Shown: positions 7,169 to 12,705 of the stretch, piece by piece
Layout: the number at the start of each line of letters is the position of its first letter
Numbering within the stretch: the first letter of the stretch is position 1
Origin: a virus
Length of the DNA stretch: 35,795 bases
IMG/VR virus record: IMGVR_UViG_3300025759_000283
Span: 1 to 35,795 of that record
Direction: 5' to 3' (one strand)
The notes under the pieces: generated by a model
Databases searched by the model: none
Seen by the model: the letters and a program-made list of their open reading frames with translations, nothing else
Told to the model about the DNA's origin: nothing
Made by a program: the position numbers and the translations under genes

Positions 7169-7188
7169 ACTCTCTCTGGAGAAGGAAA

Positions 7189-7413
7189 ATGTTAGCAGTA
7201 ACTCTAACGATCAGCACTCTTATTTCAATAATGTTCTTTTTTGTTGGAGGTGTGGTAGGATGGTTGGCCAAAGAACATTTCTACAACACTGTTCCAGCAT
7301 ATACTCACCCAGAGATGTTTGATGAGAATGGTAATCTTTTACCTGATGAAATTTTAGCAGTACGATTTGAAAACAATTATGACGACTACACCGAAGAAGA
7401 CGACGAAGACTAG
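7189..7413 (+). CDS. Small membrane-anchored protein with acidic tail (74 aa)
   Basis: A strong GGAGAAGG ribosome-binding site precedes ATG 7189. Residues about 3-27 form one transmembrane helix (LTISTLISIMFFFVGGVVGW), followed by a soluble segment ending in an acidic tail (YDDYTEEDDED). This is N-anchored with the tail probably cytoplasmic. It is a conserved small membrane protein type in cyanophages. Its C-terminal codons overlap the start of the gene at 7379. Confidence 0.65.
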   Translation: MLAVTLTISTLISIMFFFVGGVVGWLAKEHFYNTVPAYTHPEMFDENGNLLPDEILAVRFENNYDDYTEEDDED

Positions 7414-7975
7414 AACTGTAAGAACTAGAAGTAGTGAACCAAAACCTGAAATTGACCTTCCCGCAAATCCTTTCATGTTTGAGGTTTTTGAACTAGTTTC
7501 AAAGCAAAAAACAAAACAAAAAAAAGTTGAAACGCTTAGAAAATACGATCACCAATCTTTGAGATCTATTTTTATTTGGAACTTTGATGAATCTGTAATT
7601 AGTATGCTTCCTGAAGGTAATGTTCCTTATGCTGATGCAAATGACCAATCTGTATATAGCGGAACTCTTTCTGAAAATATTGATAAAGAAATTAAAGGTG
7701 GAGAATCTGCGATTGGTCAAGATTTAGATTCTAGTGGAAGAACATCTTTGCGCAGAGAATATCAAAATCTTTATCACTATGTCAAATATGGCAATAATAA
7801 ATTGAATAATATTCGTAGAGAAACTATGTTTATTAACCTTCTCCGCAGTTTACATCCACAAGAAGCACAGATTCTAATTCTTACAAAAGATAAAAAACTT
7901 GAAACTAAATATAAAATTACCAAAGATATTGTTTCTGAGGCATATCCAGAAATTCGTTGGGGAGGCCGTTCGTGA
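7379..7975 (+). CDS. Conserved cyanophage protein (DUF6433-like, 198 aa)
   Basis: The start at ATG 7379 is preferred to the TTG at 7367. The first 30 residues are a basic Thr/Lys/Arg-rich tail, followed by a conserved core (FEVFELVSKQKTKQKK, FIWNFDESVISMLPEGNVPY) and a C-terminal helical part (FINLLRSLHPQEAQILI, DIVSEAYPEIRWGG). I recognise this as the widespread cyanophage family I know as DUF6433, with no defined role. The basic tail suggests nucleic-acid association, but that is inference. It overlaps the upstream membrane protein by 35 bases. Confidence 0.65.
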   Translation: MTTTPKKTTKTRTVRTRSSEPKPEIDLPANPFMFEVFELVSKQKTKQKKVETLRKYDHQSLRSIFIWNFDESVISMLPEGNVPYADANDQSVYSGTLSENIDKEIKGGESAIGQDLDSSGRTSLRREYQNLYHYVKYGNNKLNNIRRETMFINLLRSLHPQEAQILILTKDKKLETKYKITKDIVSEAYPEIRWGGRS

Positions 7976-7995
7976 CAATTGTGCAGGAGAAAATT

Positions 7996-8307
7996 ATGGC
8001 AGATCAAAATACTAGAAATTATTTGAGCGTTCTGCCTCATGAATATGGATGCGAAATTCTTCTTGAAAAAACTACCTTAGATAAGGTTAAGGACCCTTCA
8101 TTTCCAAATGATGCATACTGCATCTGGTATAAAGTTGAAGAAGAAACCTTTATGGATTTAACACGATGTAGAAAGAGAGTAGATCTTTTTGATATGTACT
8201 ATGACAAATATGGTCCAGGAGCAGTTCAAAAGATTGACTTTGGATATGGAAGAACTAATCCCAAACTTTGGGGAATTAAACCATCAGAAAAGAAAAAGAA
8301 AAGATGA
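7996..8307 (+). CDS. Conserved cyanophage hypothetical protein (103 aa)
   Basis: ATG 7996 is chosen because GGAG precedes it at good spacing. In-frame TTG 7957 and GTG 7972 (the latter overlapping the upstream TGA) are alternatives. The product contains NYLSVLPHEYGCEILLE, then YCIWYKVEEETFMDLTR and DMYYDKYGPGAVQKIDFG, ending in a basic tail (KPSEKKKKR). I recall related proteins of unknown function in cyanomyoviruses. The ATGA overlap with the gene at 8304 indicates co-translation. Confidence 0.6.
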   Translation: MADQNTRNYLSVLPHEYGCEILLEKTTLDKVKDPSFPNDAYCIWYKVEEETFMDLTRCRKRVDLFDMYYDKYGPGAVQKIDFGYGRTNPKLWGIKPSEKKKKR

Positions 8308-8489
8308 GTGAAGGATTTGATAAAAAAGATTTGGAGGTCTCTAGTTATAATGATGAAGTAAAAAATCTCCTCAAAAAATACAAGAAGATTAAAAAGTATA
8401 TGAAGTCTCCTTTATATGCTATTAAAGAAATTGATGGAACAGAAAATATCGTTAGCAATTTGTTAAAAGAACTAGATACCAATAAATAA
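8304..8489 (+). CDS. Small lysine-rich hypothetical protein (61 aa)
   Basis: ATG 8304 overlaps the TGA of the preceding gene. The protein is basic and helical, dominated by a Lys-rich amphipathic segment (VKNLLKKYKKIKKYMKSP), and ends in another helix. No motif or family is recognised. A late-promoter-like motif overlaps its stop codon. Confidence 0.6.
   Translation: MSEGFDKKDLEVSSYNDEVKNLLKKYKKIKKYMKSPLYAIKEIDGTENIVSNLLKELDTNK
8481..8488 (+). promoter_or_regulatory. Putative T4-type late promoter (AATAAATA)
   Basis: AATAAATA matches the cyanophage/T4 late promoter pattern NATAAATA. It lies 20 bases before ATG 8508 and overlaps the stop of the previous gene. A GAGGG ribosome-binding site follows. 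The motif is short and AT-rich, so chance is possible. Confidence 0.45.
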
Positions 8490-8507
8490 AACTAAACGAG
8501 GGATATA

Positions 8508-8825
8508 ATGCTTTCTTCTCAATATAGACTCCGACTGGAGAGTATTTGTGGTAGAATTGCAAGGCGTGAAGAAGTCCTAATAGAAGATATGATATGGGCT
8601 CAAAAACTTGCAAAGTCAAATGGATCTGCTGAAGCAATGCTTCGTAGAGCAAGACGGGCAGCAAACAATCCAGAGATGCAAGAAGGAAGTCTAGATGACT
8701 TTATGAATGCGATGGATCTTGGAGATCCAGATCCATCAAATCATCGCACAGGATTTACAAGTGCTGATGATATAATCGACTTTTTCTCACAAGATAAACC
8801 AGAAGATTGGAGGCAGAGAGATTGA
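8508..8825 (+). CDS. Conserved cyanophage hypothetical protein (105 aa)
   Basis: ATG 8508 follows a GAGGG ribosome-binding site. The N-terminal half is helical and basic (RLRLESICGRIARREEVLIE, MLRRARRAANN), while the C-terminal half is acidic (LDDFMNAMDLGD) and ends DDIIDFFSQDKPEDWRQRD. The hydrophobic-acidic IIDFF segment superficially resembles sliding-clamp-binding tails of late transcription factors. However, the gp33 candidate in this window lies elsewhere (12442), so I leave this one without a function. Confidence 0.65.
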   Translation: MLSSQYRLRLESICGRIARREEVLIEDMIWAQKLAKSNGSAEAMLRRARRAANNPEMQEGSLDDFMNAMDLGDPDPSNHRTGFTSADDIIDFFSQDKPEDWRQRD

Positions 8826-8978
8826 GTGAAACATTATATTATAGCGATTCAATTTATGGATGATGAAATAAAAACTTATAATATCATTTCCACTGCTTCT
8901 AAATGGTTTGTATTACATTCTACATTAGCACACGTACCAGAGTTTAAAAGTTATCTAATTAAGTCTTATCCACTATGA
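8826..8978 (+). CDS. Small hypothetical protein, GTG start (50 aa)
   Basis: This frame begins with GTG 8826 directly after the previous TGA and ends at a TGA (8976-8978) overlapped by the next ATG at 8975. The product (VKHYIIAIQFMDDEIKTYNI...) fills what would otherwise be a 150-base gap and keeps the overlapping spacing of its neighbours, which supports it being real. It has a beta-strand N-terminus and a helical C-terminus (VPEFKSYLIKSYPL). No family is recognised. Confidence 0.55.
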   Translation: MKHYIIAIQFMDDEIKTYNIISTASKWFVLHSTLAHVPEFKSYLIKSYPL

Positions 8979-9214
8979 ATGAAACGGCAGTAATCTATAG
9001 TAACGGTAGTCAAGAGTGTGAGCGCATTGGTATGCTTCTTAAGAATCTTGGTGGAGAGTTTCATGAATATATTGAGGGTGTTGACTTTAGTGAACGTCAG
9101 TTTGAAATGGAGTTTGGTAAAGAAGCAACATATCCTCAGGTAGCAATTGGTAGTAAACACATTGGGAGTATTAAAGAAACATTACAATATCTTAAGAACG
9201 AAGAACTTATTTAA
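8975..9214 (+). CDS. Glutaredoxin-like protein with degenerate active site
   Basis: This 79-residue protein has the glutaredoxin fold pattern (VIYSNGSQECERIGMLLKNL, cis-Pro loop YPQV, then IGSIKETLQYL). The position of CPYC, however, reads SQEC (residues 12-15): the nucleophilic first Cys is Ser and only the second Cys remains. It is therefore unlikely to be a normal dithiol glutaredoxin and may have a binding or regulatory role, or act with the intact glutaredoxin at 6410. ATG 8975 overlaps the stop of the upstream 50-residue gene. Confidence 0.75.
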   Translation: MNETAVIYSNGSQECERIGMLLKNLGGEFHEYIEGVDFSERQFEMEFGKEATYPQVAIGSKHIGSIKETLQYLKNEELI

Positions 9215-9218
9215 AACT

Positions 9219-9232
9219 GTATCATAAAATAC
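9219..9232 (+). promoter_or_regulatory. NtcA-like binding site (GTA-N8-TAC)
   Basis: GTA (9219-9221), eight bases, TAC (9230-9232); with flanks it reads TGTA-N8-TACA, the consensus palindrome of NtcA, the cyanobacterial nitrogen regulator. It lies 8 bases before the -35 box, centred about 50 bases before the likely start of transcription. That is further than the usual -41.5 for activated promoters. The match is exact, but the motif is short. Confidence 0.5.
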
Positions 9233-9240
9233 AAAAACAG

Positions 9241-9269
9241 TTGACTATATAAGTTAATGGCACTATAAT
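9241..9269 (+). promoter_or_regulatory. Strong sigma70-type promoter for the riboswitch operon
   Basis: TTGACT (9241-9246), a 17-base spacer and TATAAT (9264-9269) give a near-consensus housekeeping promoter. The predicted start of transcription, about 9275-9277, coincides with the 5' edge of the riboswitch-like leader. Confidence 0.8.
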
Positions 9270-9276
9270 GTGCTTA

Positions 9277-9371
9277 CGTTCAACCAGGAAACTGGTCGCA
9301 AGTAGGACGGCGGAACGGATCGTTCATTCGCTATTCGCAAATAGCGAACGCAAACCGCCCGAAGGAACGGG
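9277..9371 (+). promoter_or_regulatory. Glutamine-II (Downstream-peptide) riboswitch-like leader
   Basis: The leader carries the ordered conserved blocks I recall for the cyanobacterial Downstream-peptide/glutamine riboswitch: CGTTCA (9277-9282), a hairpin ACCAG-GAAA-CTGGT (9283-9296), CGCAAGTAGG (9297-9306, family consensus CGGAAGTAGG) and, at the 3' end, CCGAAGGAACG (9359-9369, family-like; first C at 9359). P1 pairs CGTTC 9277-9281 with GAACG 9365-9369. Between them lies a variable arm, GGCGG 9309-9313 with CCGCC 9355-9359, capped by a perfect 9-bp hairpin at 9327-9348. The class is known from marine picocyanobacteria and phage and precedes short peptide genes, as here. The mode of control (probably translation) is inferred. 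Confidence 0.8.
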
Positions 9372-9392
9372 TTTTAATTAACTCATTTCTTT

Positions 9393-9397
9393 GGAGG
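9393..9397 (+). promoter_or_regulatory. Strong ribosome binding site GGAGG
   Basis: GGAGG lies 7 bases before ATG 9405 and just downstream of the riboswitch-like leader. It is one of the best Shine-Dalgarno sequences in the window and is a likely target of riboswitch control. Confidence 0.7.
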
Positions 9398-9404
9398 CAA
9401 TCTC

Positions 9405-9539
9405 ATGGCTAAAGTCGTATATCGTGGTGCCGCTTATGACACCAATGACCGTCTGAATAAGATGGTTTGCACAAAAGAAACCTTTGTAGAAACTTACAGA
9501 GGTGTGAAGCATACCGAAACCAAAGAGGTATGCAAATGA
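9405..9539 (+). CDS. DUF4278/PirA-like microprotein (44 aa)
   Basis: The product has two copies of the YRG motif that marks DUF4278 proteins: VVYRGAAYD near the N-terminus and ETYRGVKHTE near the C-terminus. DUF4278 includes the cyanobacterial PirA, a small protein that binds PII and relieves its activation of NAGK, thereby controlling arginine synthesis. A phage copy behind a glutamine riboswitch-like leader would let the phage alter host nitrogen flow according to glutamine level. The family call rests on the two YRG motifs, the length and the context. There is a strong GGAGG upstream and a 4-base overlap with the next gene. Confidence 0.65.
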   Translation: MAKVVYRGAAYDTNDRLNKMVCTKETFVETYRGVKHTETKEVCK

Positions 9540-9637
9540 AACTGAATGTCCTGCAGCTTGTAAAAGAGCAAAAACAAAAACAGAATAGACTACATAAAGC
9601 ACAAATTGCACAACTTGTTGGAGCAAAGAAATGCTAG
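9536..9637 (+). CDS. Basic Gln/Lys-rich microprotein (33 aa)
   Basis: ATG 9536 overlaps the preceding TGA (ATGA) and follows GAGG at 9525-9528 with a 7-base spacer. The product is one amphipathic helix rich in Gln and Lys (LQLVKEQKQKQNRLHKAQIAQ) and ends AKKC. No family is recognised. Its good ribosome-binding site, overlap on both sides and position between promoter and terminator support expression. Confidence 0.5.
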   Translation: MKLNVLQLVKEQKQKQNRLHKAQIAQLVGAKKC

Positions 9638-9711
9638 CCGTAGTAGAAATAACTTTGGCATCAATGGCATTTATGCTATTGATAGTTGCTGAAGTTCACT
9701 TACTTAAATGA
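9631..9711 (+). CDS. Single transmembrane microprotein (26 aa)
   Basis: ATG 9631 lies inside the preceding gene's last codons (ATGCTAG) and follows GGAG at 9620-9623 with a 7-base spacer. The whole product is essentially one membrane helix (VVEITLASMAFMLLIVAEV). Its size and make-up recall the tiny single-helix subunits of photosynthetic complexes, but no specific family can be assigned. It ends just before the intrinsic terminator at 9714. Confidence 0.5.
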   Translation: MLAVVEITLASMAFMLLIVAEVHLLK

Positions 9712-9713
9712 CT

Positions 9714-9741
9714 AGAGAGGGTTGACACCCTCTCTTTTTTT
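9714..9741 (+). terminator. Intrinsic terminator closing the riboswitch operon
   Basis: AGAGAGGGT (9714-9722) and ACCCTCTCT (9727-9735) form a perfect 9-bp stem with a 4-base loop, followed by six T residues (9736-9741). This is a textbook Rho-independent terminator, 2 bases after the last microprotein gene, and it closes the unit that begins at 9241. Confidence 0.9.
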
Positions 9742-9771
9742 ATGTAAAATAATAAAGGTATAGGATTTCCA

Positions 9772-9930
9772 ATGGACAAAGAGAAACTTAAACTGATTAT
9801 TAGAAATCTAGAATCTCTGGTAGAATGCCTTAAGTCAGAAGTTTATTCTGATGTAGATGCTTATAAGTATGAAGAACTAGGTCCAACAATCACCGACTAT
9901 GATGAAATCTTTTATGAAGATGAAGACTGA
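9772..9930 (+). CDS. Small acidic conserved-looking cyanophage protein (52 aa)
   Basis: The frame runs from ATG 9772 to TGA 9928-9930, which overlaps the next ATG. The product starts with an amphipathic helix (MDKEKLKLIIRNLESLVECL) and ends in an acidic tail (YDEIFYEDED). I recall similar short proteins in other cyanomyoviruses, without known function. It begins a new unit just after the terminator at 9714-9741 and leads into thyX. Confidence 0.6.
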   Translation: MDKEKLKLIIRNLESLVECLKSEVYSDVDAYKYEELGPTITDYDEIFYEDED

Positions 9931-10109
9931 TGTATGAAGATTTAGATTCCTTCGAAAGGGCATTGCAACACTTTGGTACTCGCACCGATGTTATTATTGC
10001 AATGGAAATGGGAGATAAGATTGATGGAGAGACTGCCTATCAACTTATCAAAGCAGAGTTGAAAGAACTCAAAAAGAAACGTAAAAATTATAAGAAAGAA
10101 AATGAGTGA
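9930..10109 (+). CDS. Small helical hypothetical protein (59 aa)
   Basis: ATG 9930 shares a base with the preceding TGA, and its own TGA (10107-10109) overlaps thyX by 8 bases. The product is helical (MYEDLDSFERALQHFG..., YQLIKAELKELKKKRKNYKK) with a very basic C-terminus. No family is recognised. The overlaps on both sides argue that it is real and translated together with thyX. Confidence 0.6.
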   Translation: MYEDLDSFERALQHFGTRTDVIIAMEMGDKIDGETAYQLIKAELKELKKKRKNYKKENE

Positions 10110-10743
10110 GCAAGTAAAACTGATCTCTGTGACCCCTGATGCTGAGAAGGTAATGGGGTACGTAGCGAGGGTCAGCAACCCCTCTAACCAGGAGAACCCG
10201 AACGTTGCGGGTCTTCTTAAGTACTGCGTGAAACACCAGCACTGGAGCGTCTTTGAGCAGGCATTCATGACGCTTGAAATCGAGACCACTAGGGGCATTG
10301 CGGCCCAAATCCTCAGGCACCGTTCATTCACCTATCAAGAGTTCTCACAACGGTATGCTGACAGTTCTCTTCTAGGAGATAGTATTCCTCTCTTTGACTT
10401 GCGTCGTCAGGATACAAAGAATCGTCAAAACTCTATTGATGATATTGATGATTCTGTAAAGCAAGAGTTTGAGAGCAAGATTCGTAAGCACTTTGATGAC
10501 TCGATGGTTCTCTATCAGTCAATGCTTGATATGGGAATTGCAAAAGAGTGTGCTCGTTTTGTATTGCCTCTGGCAACTCCAACAAGAATCTATATGAGTG
10601 GATCGTGCCGTTCTTGGATTCATTATATCTCTCTGCGTTCTGGTCACGGAACTCAGAAGGAGCATATGGATATTGCTGATGCTTGCAAAAAGATCTTTAT
10701 GGAACAGTTTCCAACTGTTTCGGAAGCACTTGAATGGGTCTAA
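10102..10743 (+). CDS. thyX: Flavin-dependent thymidylate synthase ThyX
   Basis: The 213-residue protein matches ThyX, which makes dTMP from dUMP using methylene-tetrahydrofolate, FAD and NADPH. The signature region RHRSFTYQEFSQR occupies residues 72-84. Compared with the usual RHRxxSxNxxSxR, the internal Ser and Asn are replaced by Thr77 and Gln79. The C-terminal part (SCRSWIHYISLRS) carries the substrate-binding Arg residues. thyX is a common gene in T4-like cyanophages and supplies nucleotides for phage DNA. The first third is unusually GC-rich: 10141-10320 has 99 of 180 G/C, against 45 of 120 in 10381-10500. Confidence 0.95.
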   Translation: MSEQVKLISVTPDAEKVMGYVARVSNPSNQENPNVAGLLKYCVKHQHWSVFEQAFMTLEIETTRGIAAQILRHRSFTYQEFSQRYADSSLLGDSIPLFDLRRQDTKNRQNSIDDIDDSVKQEFESKIRKHFDDSMVLYQSMLDMGIAKECARFVLPLATPTRIYMSGSCRSWIHYISLRSGHGTQKEHMDIADACKKIFMEQFPTVSEALEWV

Positions 10744-10767
10744 ATATAATATCTTGAATTTATAACA
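10741..10767 (+). repeat. Leader shared with the gene 26 leader at 18678
   Basis: From the stop codon of thyX, 25 bases match the leader of the gp26 gene (18678-18702) at 22 positions, beginning TAAATATA and ending TGAATTTATAA. Each copy starts at the stop codon of the upstream gene and leads to the next start. Both may be late-type promoter and leader sequences; here the first element reads TCTAAATA instead of GATAAATA. Confidence 0.5.
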
Positions 10768-11016
10768 ATGGCGACATATCCAATAGTTCACAAAGAAACT
10801 GGTGAACAGAACGAAGTTACGATGAGTGTTAATGATTGGGATCAATGGAAAGAAGACAATCCCGATTGGATTCGGGATTGGTCTGATCCATCAACATGCC
10901 CATCTTCTGGTGAGGTGGGAGAATGGAAGGATAAACTAATACAAAAAAATCCTGGTTGGAACGACGTATTAGCAAAAGCATCAAAGGCTCCAAAATCTTC
11001 AGTAAAGACTATCTAA
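10768..11016 (+). CDS. Conserved cyanophage hypothetical protein (82 aa)
   Basis: The product (MATYPIVHKETGEQNEVTM...) has the look of a small FmdB/zinc-ribbon-like N-terminus (strand, turn, strand; TYxxxxxETGE), but the Cys pairs are missing; only one Cys (STCPSSGE) is present. The C-terminus is WNDVLAKASKAPKS. Related proteins in cyanophages, as I recall them, end in a similar FxDVLxxI segment. The role is unknown. It lies between thyX and phoH with no clear ribosome-binding site. Confidence 0.6.
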   Translation: MATYPIVHKETGEQNEVTMSVNDWDQWKEDNPDWIRDWSDPSTCPSSGEVGEWKDKLIQKNPGWNDVLAKASKAPKSSVKTI

Positions 11017-11022
11017 TTCAAT

Positions 11023-11775
11023 ATGTCAAGAAAAAAAAGAGACGATCAACCAATTGGTGTTGGTATGACTGCAAAGCAAATGAAAAGAAAAAAACCAATC
11101 GGCACTGATCTATTGAGGGAAGTTGAACCTCTTACAGAAAATCAAAGTGCATTGTATGATTCATTTTCAAAAGGTAAAAACTTAGTTGCATATGGAGCAG
11201 CAGGAACAGGAAAGACTTTTATAACTCTCTATAATGCTCTTAAAGAAGTTTTGGATTTGAGAACTCCTTATGAAAAAATTTATATTGTAAGGTCTCTCGT
11301 AGCAACAAGAGAGATTGGATTTCTTCCAGGAGATCATGAAGATAAATCTTCTCTTTACCAAATTCCATATAAGAATATGGTAAAGTACATGTTTGAAATG
11401 CCAGATGATGCATCATTTGAGATGCTCTATGGCAATCTTAAAACTCAAGGAACTATTAGTTTCTGGAGTACTTCTTTTATTCGTGGCACTACTTTAGATA
11501 ATTGCATTATTATTGTTGATGAGTTTCAAAATTTAAACTTCCATGAGTTAGATTCCATTATCACTCGCGTTGGTGAAAACTCTAAGATTATGTTTTGTGG
11601 TGATGCAACTCAATCCGATCTTGTTAAGACCAATGAAAAAAATGGCATTAGCGACTTCATGAAAATTTTAAGGAACATGCCATCATGCGATGTAATCGAA
11701 TTTGGTGTTGAAGATATTGTTCGCTCTGGATTGTGTAAAGAATATCTAATTGCAAAAATGGAACTTGGTCTATGA
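11023..11775 (+). CDS. phoH: PhoH-like P-loop ATPase
   Basis: The 250-residue protein has a Walker A motif GAAGTGKT (residues 58-65) and Walker B IIIVDEF (D166, E167), followed by the PhoH-type segment ITRVGENSKIMFCGDATQSD. PhoH proteins are predicted RNA/DNA-associated ATPases of unclear role, very common in marine cyanophages. The N-terminal 50 residues are basic (MSRKKRDDQ, MTAKQMKRKKPIG), possibly for nucleic-acid binding. The stop overlaps the start of the exonuclease gene, so the two are co-translated. Confidence 0.95.
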   Translation: MSRKKRDDQPIGVGMTAKQMKRKKPIGTDLLREVEPLTENQSALYDSFSKGKNLVAYGAAGTGKTFITLYNALKEVLDLRTPYEKIYIVRSLVATREIGFLPGDHEDKSSLYQIPYKNMVKYMFEMPDDASFEMLYGNLKTQGTISFWSTSFIRGTTLDNCIIIVDEFQNLNFHELDSIITRVGENSKIMFCGDATQSDLVKTNEKNGISDFMKILRNMPSCDVIEFGVEDIVRSGLCKEYLIAKMELGL

Positions 11776-12452
11776 CATTTATTCATCATAATTACTTGGG
11801 TGATCTTGAACTAAACAAAAAAGAAACTTCTGGCATCCGTCTCTATAATCTTCCAAATGGAGACTGGGTGCCTTCTATTACTTCTGTAACTAGTTTTTAC
11901 AATAAGCAAGTTTTTGTTGAGTGGAGAAAGAGAGTTGGTGTAGAAGAAGCTGATAGAATCACAAGACAAGCAACAGCAAGAGGAACTGACTTTCACCAAA
12001 TATGTCAGGACTATCTTGAAAATAGAGAACTGAATATGGATGACTATCAGTTACCAACTCAGTTTATGTTTCATCATGCCAAACCATATCTGAATAAGAT
12101 AAATAATATACACGCTATTGAAAGAACTTTATATTCGGAATATCTGGGTCTAGCAGGCCGAGTAGACTGTATTGCAGAATATGAAGGAGAGTTGGCAGTT
12201 ATTGACTTTAAGACATCCACTAAAATTAAACCAGAAAAGTGGATCGAAAACTATTTTGTTCAAGAGATGTTTTATGCATCTGCTTATTACGAATTGACTG
12301 GAATTCCCATCAAAAAACTTATTACTTTGATGGTAACTCCTGGTGGTGAAGTAAAAGTATTTGACAAAAGAAACAAAAACGACTATATTAAATTACTAGT
12401 TCGTTATATTAAAAAATTTGTACATCACAATACTGGGACGCATGGAGAATGA
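11772..12452 (+). CDS. PD-(D/E)XK exonuclease (MGME1/RecB-nuclease-like)
   Basis: The 226-residue protein shows the core of a RecB-type nuclease: ARGTDFHQICQDYL (conserved His), IERTLYS (acidic residue), GRVDCIAEY with D132, and VIDFKTS with D145 and K147, the metal-binding and catalytic residues. A Gln/Tyr segment follows (QEMFYASAYYE). This fits single-strand exonucleases of the MGME1-like group annotated in many cyanophages. It lies between phoH and the gp33-gp59-gp32 block, so a role in DNA recombination or repair is likely. Confidence 0.8.
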   Translation: MTFIHHNYLGDLELNKKETSGIRLYNLPNGDWVPSITSVTSFYNKQVFVEWRKRVGVEEADRITRQATARGTDFHQICQDYLENRELNMDDYQLPTQFMFHHAKPYLNKINNIHAIERTLYSEYLGLAGRVDCIAEYEGELAVIDFKTSTKIKPEKWIENYFVQEMFYASAYYELTGIPIKKLITLMVTPGGEVKVFDKRNKNDYIKLLVRYIKKFVHHNTGTHGE

Positions 12453-12699
12453 ATTAGAAAAGGTACTGGAAAATAAATTCTTTTGTCCTTCTCGTTTCGC
12501 TCAAGAGATAGAATCTGTGGTTCAAAAAAATAAAGAAATGAACTATATTGATGCAATCATATACTTTTGCGAGAAGAACAATATTGAAGTAGAATCTGTA
12601 CCAAAATTAATCTCAAAGCCTCTAAAGGAGAAATTAAAATATGAGGCAATGGAGTTGAACTTCCTAAAGAAAAGTTCTAGAGCAAAACTTCCTTTGTAA
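12442..12699 (+). CDS. gp33: gp33-like late transcription coactivator
   Basis: The 85-residue product resembles the core of T4 gp33: EIESVVQKNKEMNYIDAI, ISKPLKEKLKYEAMELNFL parallels the T4 segments EKMVEEFGMSYLEA and IPSGIIEKIQSEA. gp33 binds RNA polymerase and the sliding clamp to activate late promoters, the NATAAATA sites found here before virion genes. Its position upstream of gp59 and gp32 is the same as in T4. The start at ATG 12442 overlaps the previous stop by 11 bases; an in-frame ATG at 12418 lies within the upstream gene. It is shorter than T4 gp33 (112 residues). Confidence 0.75.
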   Translation: MENELEKVLENKFFCPSRFAQEIESVVQKNKEMNYIDAIIYFCEKNNIEVESVPKLISKPLKEKLKYEAMELNFLKKSSRAKLPL

Positions 12700-12705
12700 T
12701 ATTAA

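Noticed and set aside
8508-8825. Candidate gp33 because of a clamp-binding-like IIDFF segment
   Set aside because: The gene at 12442 matches the T4 gp33 core and sits in the conserved gp33-gp59-gp32 order, so it is the better candidate.
9215-9242. AACTGT...ACAGTT inverted repeat overlapping the -35
   Set aside because: Only 6 bp with a 16-base loop; the GTA-N8-TAC match inside it is the more specific explanation.
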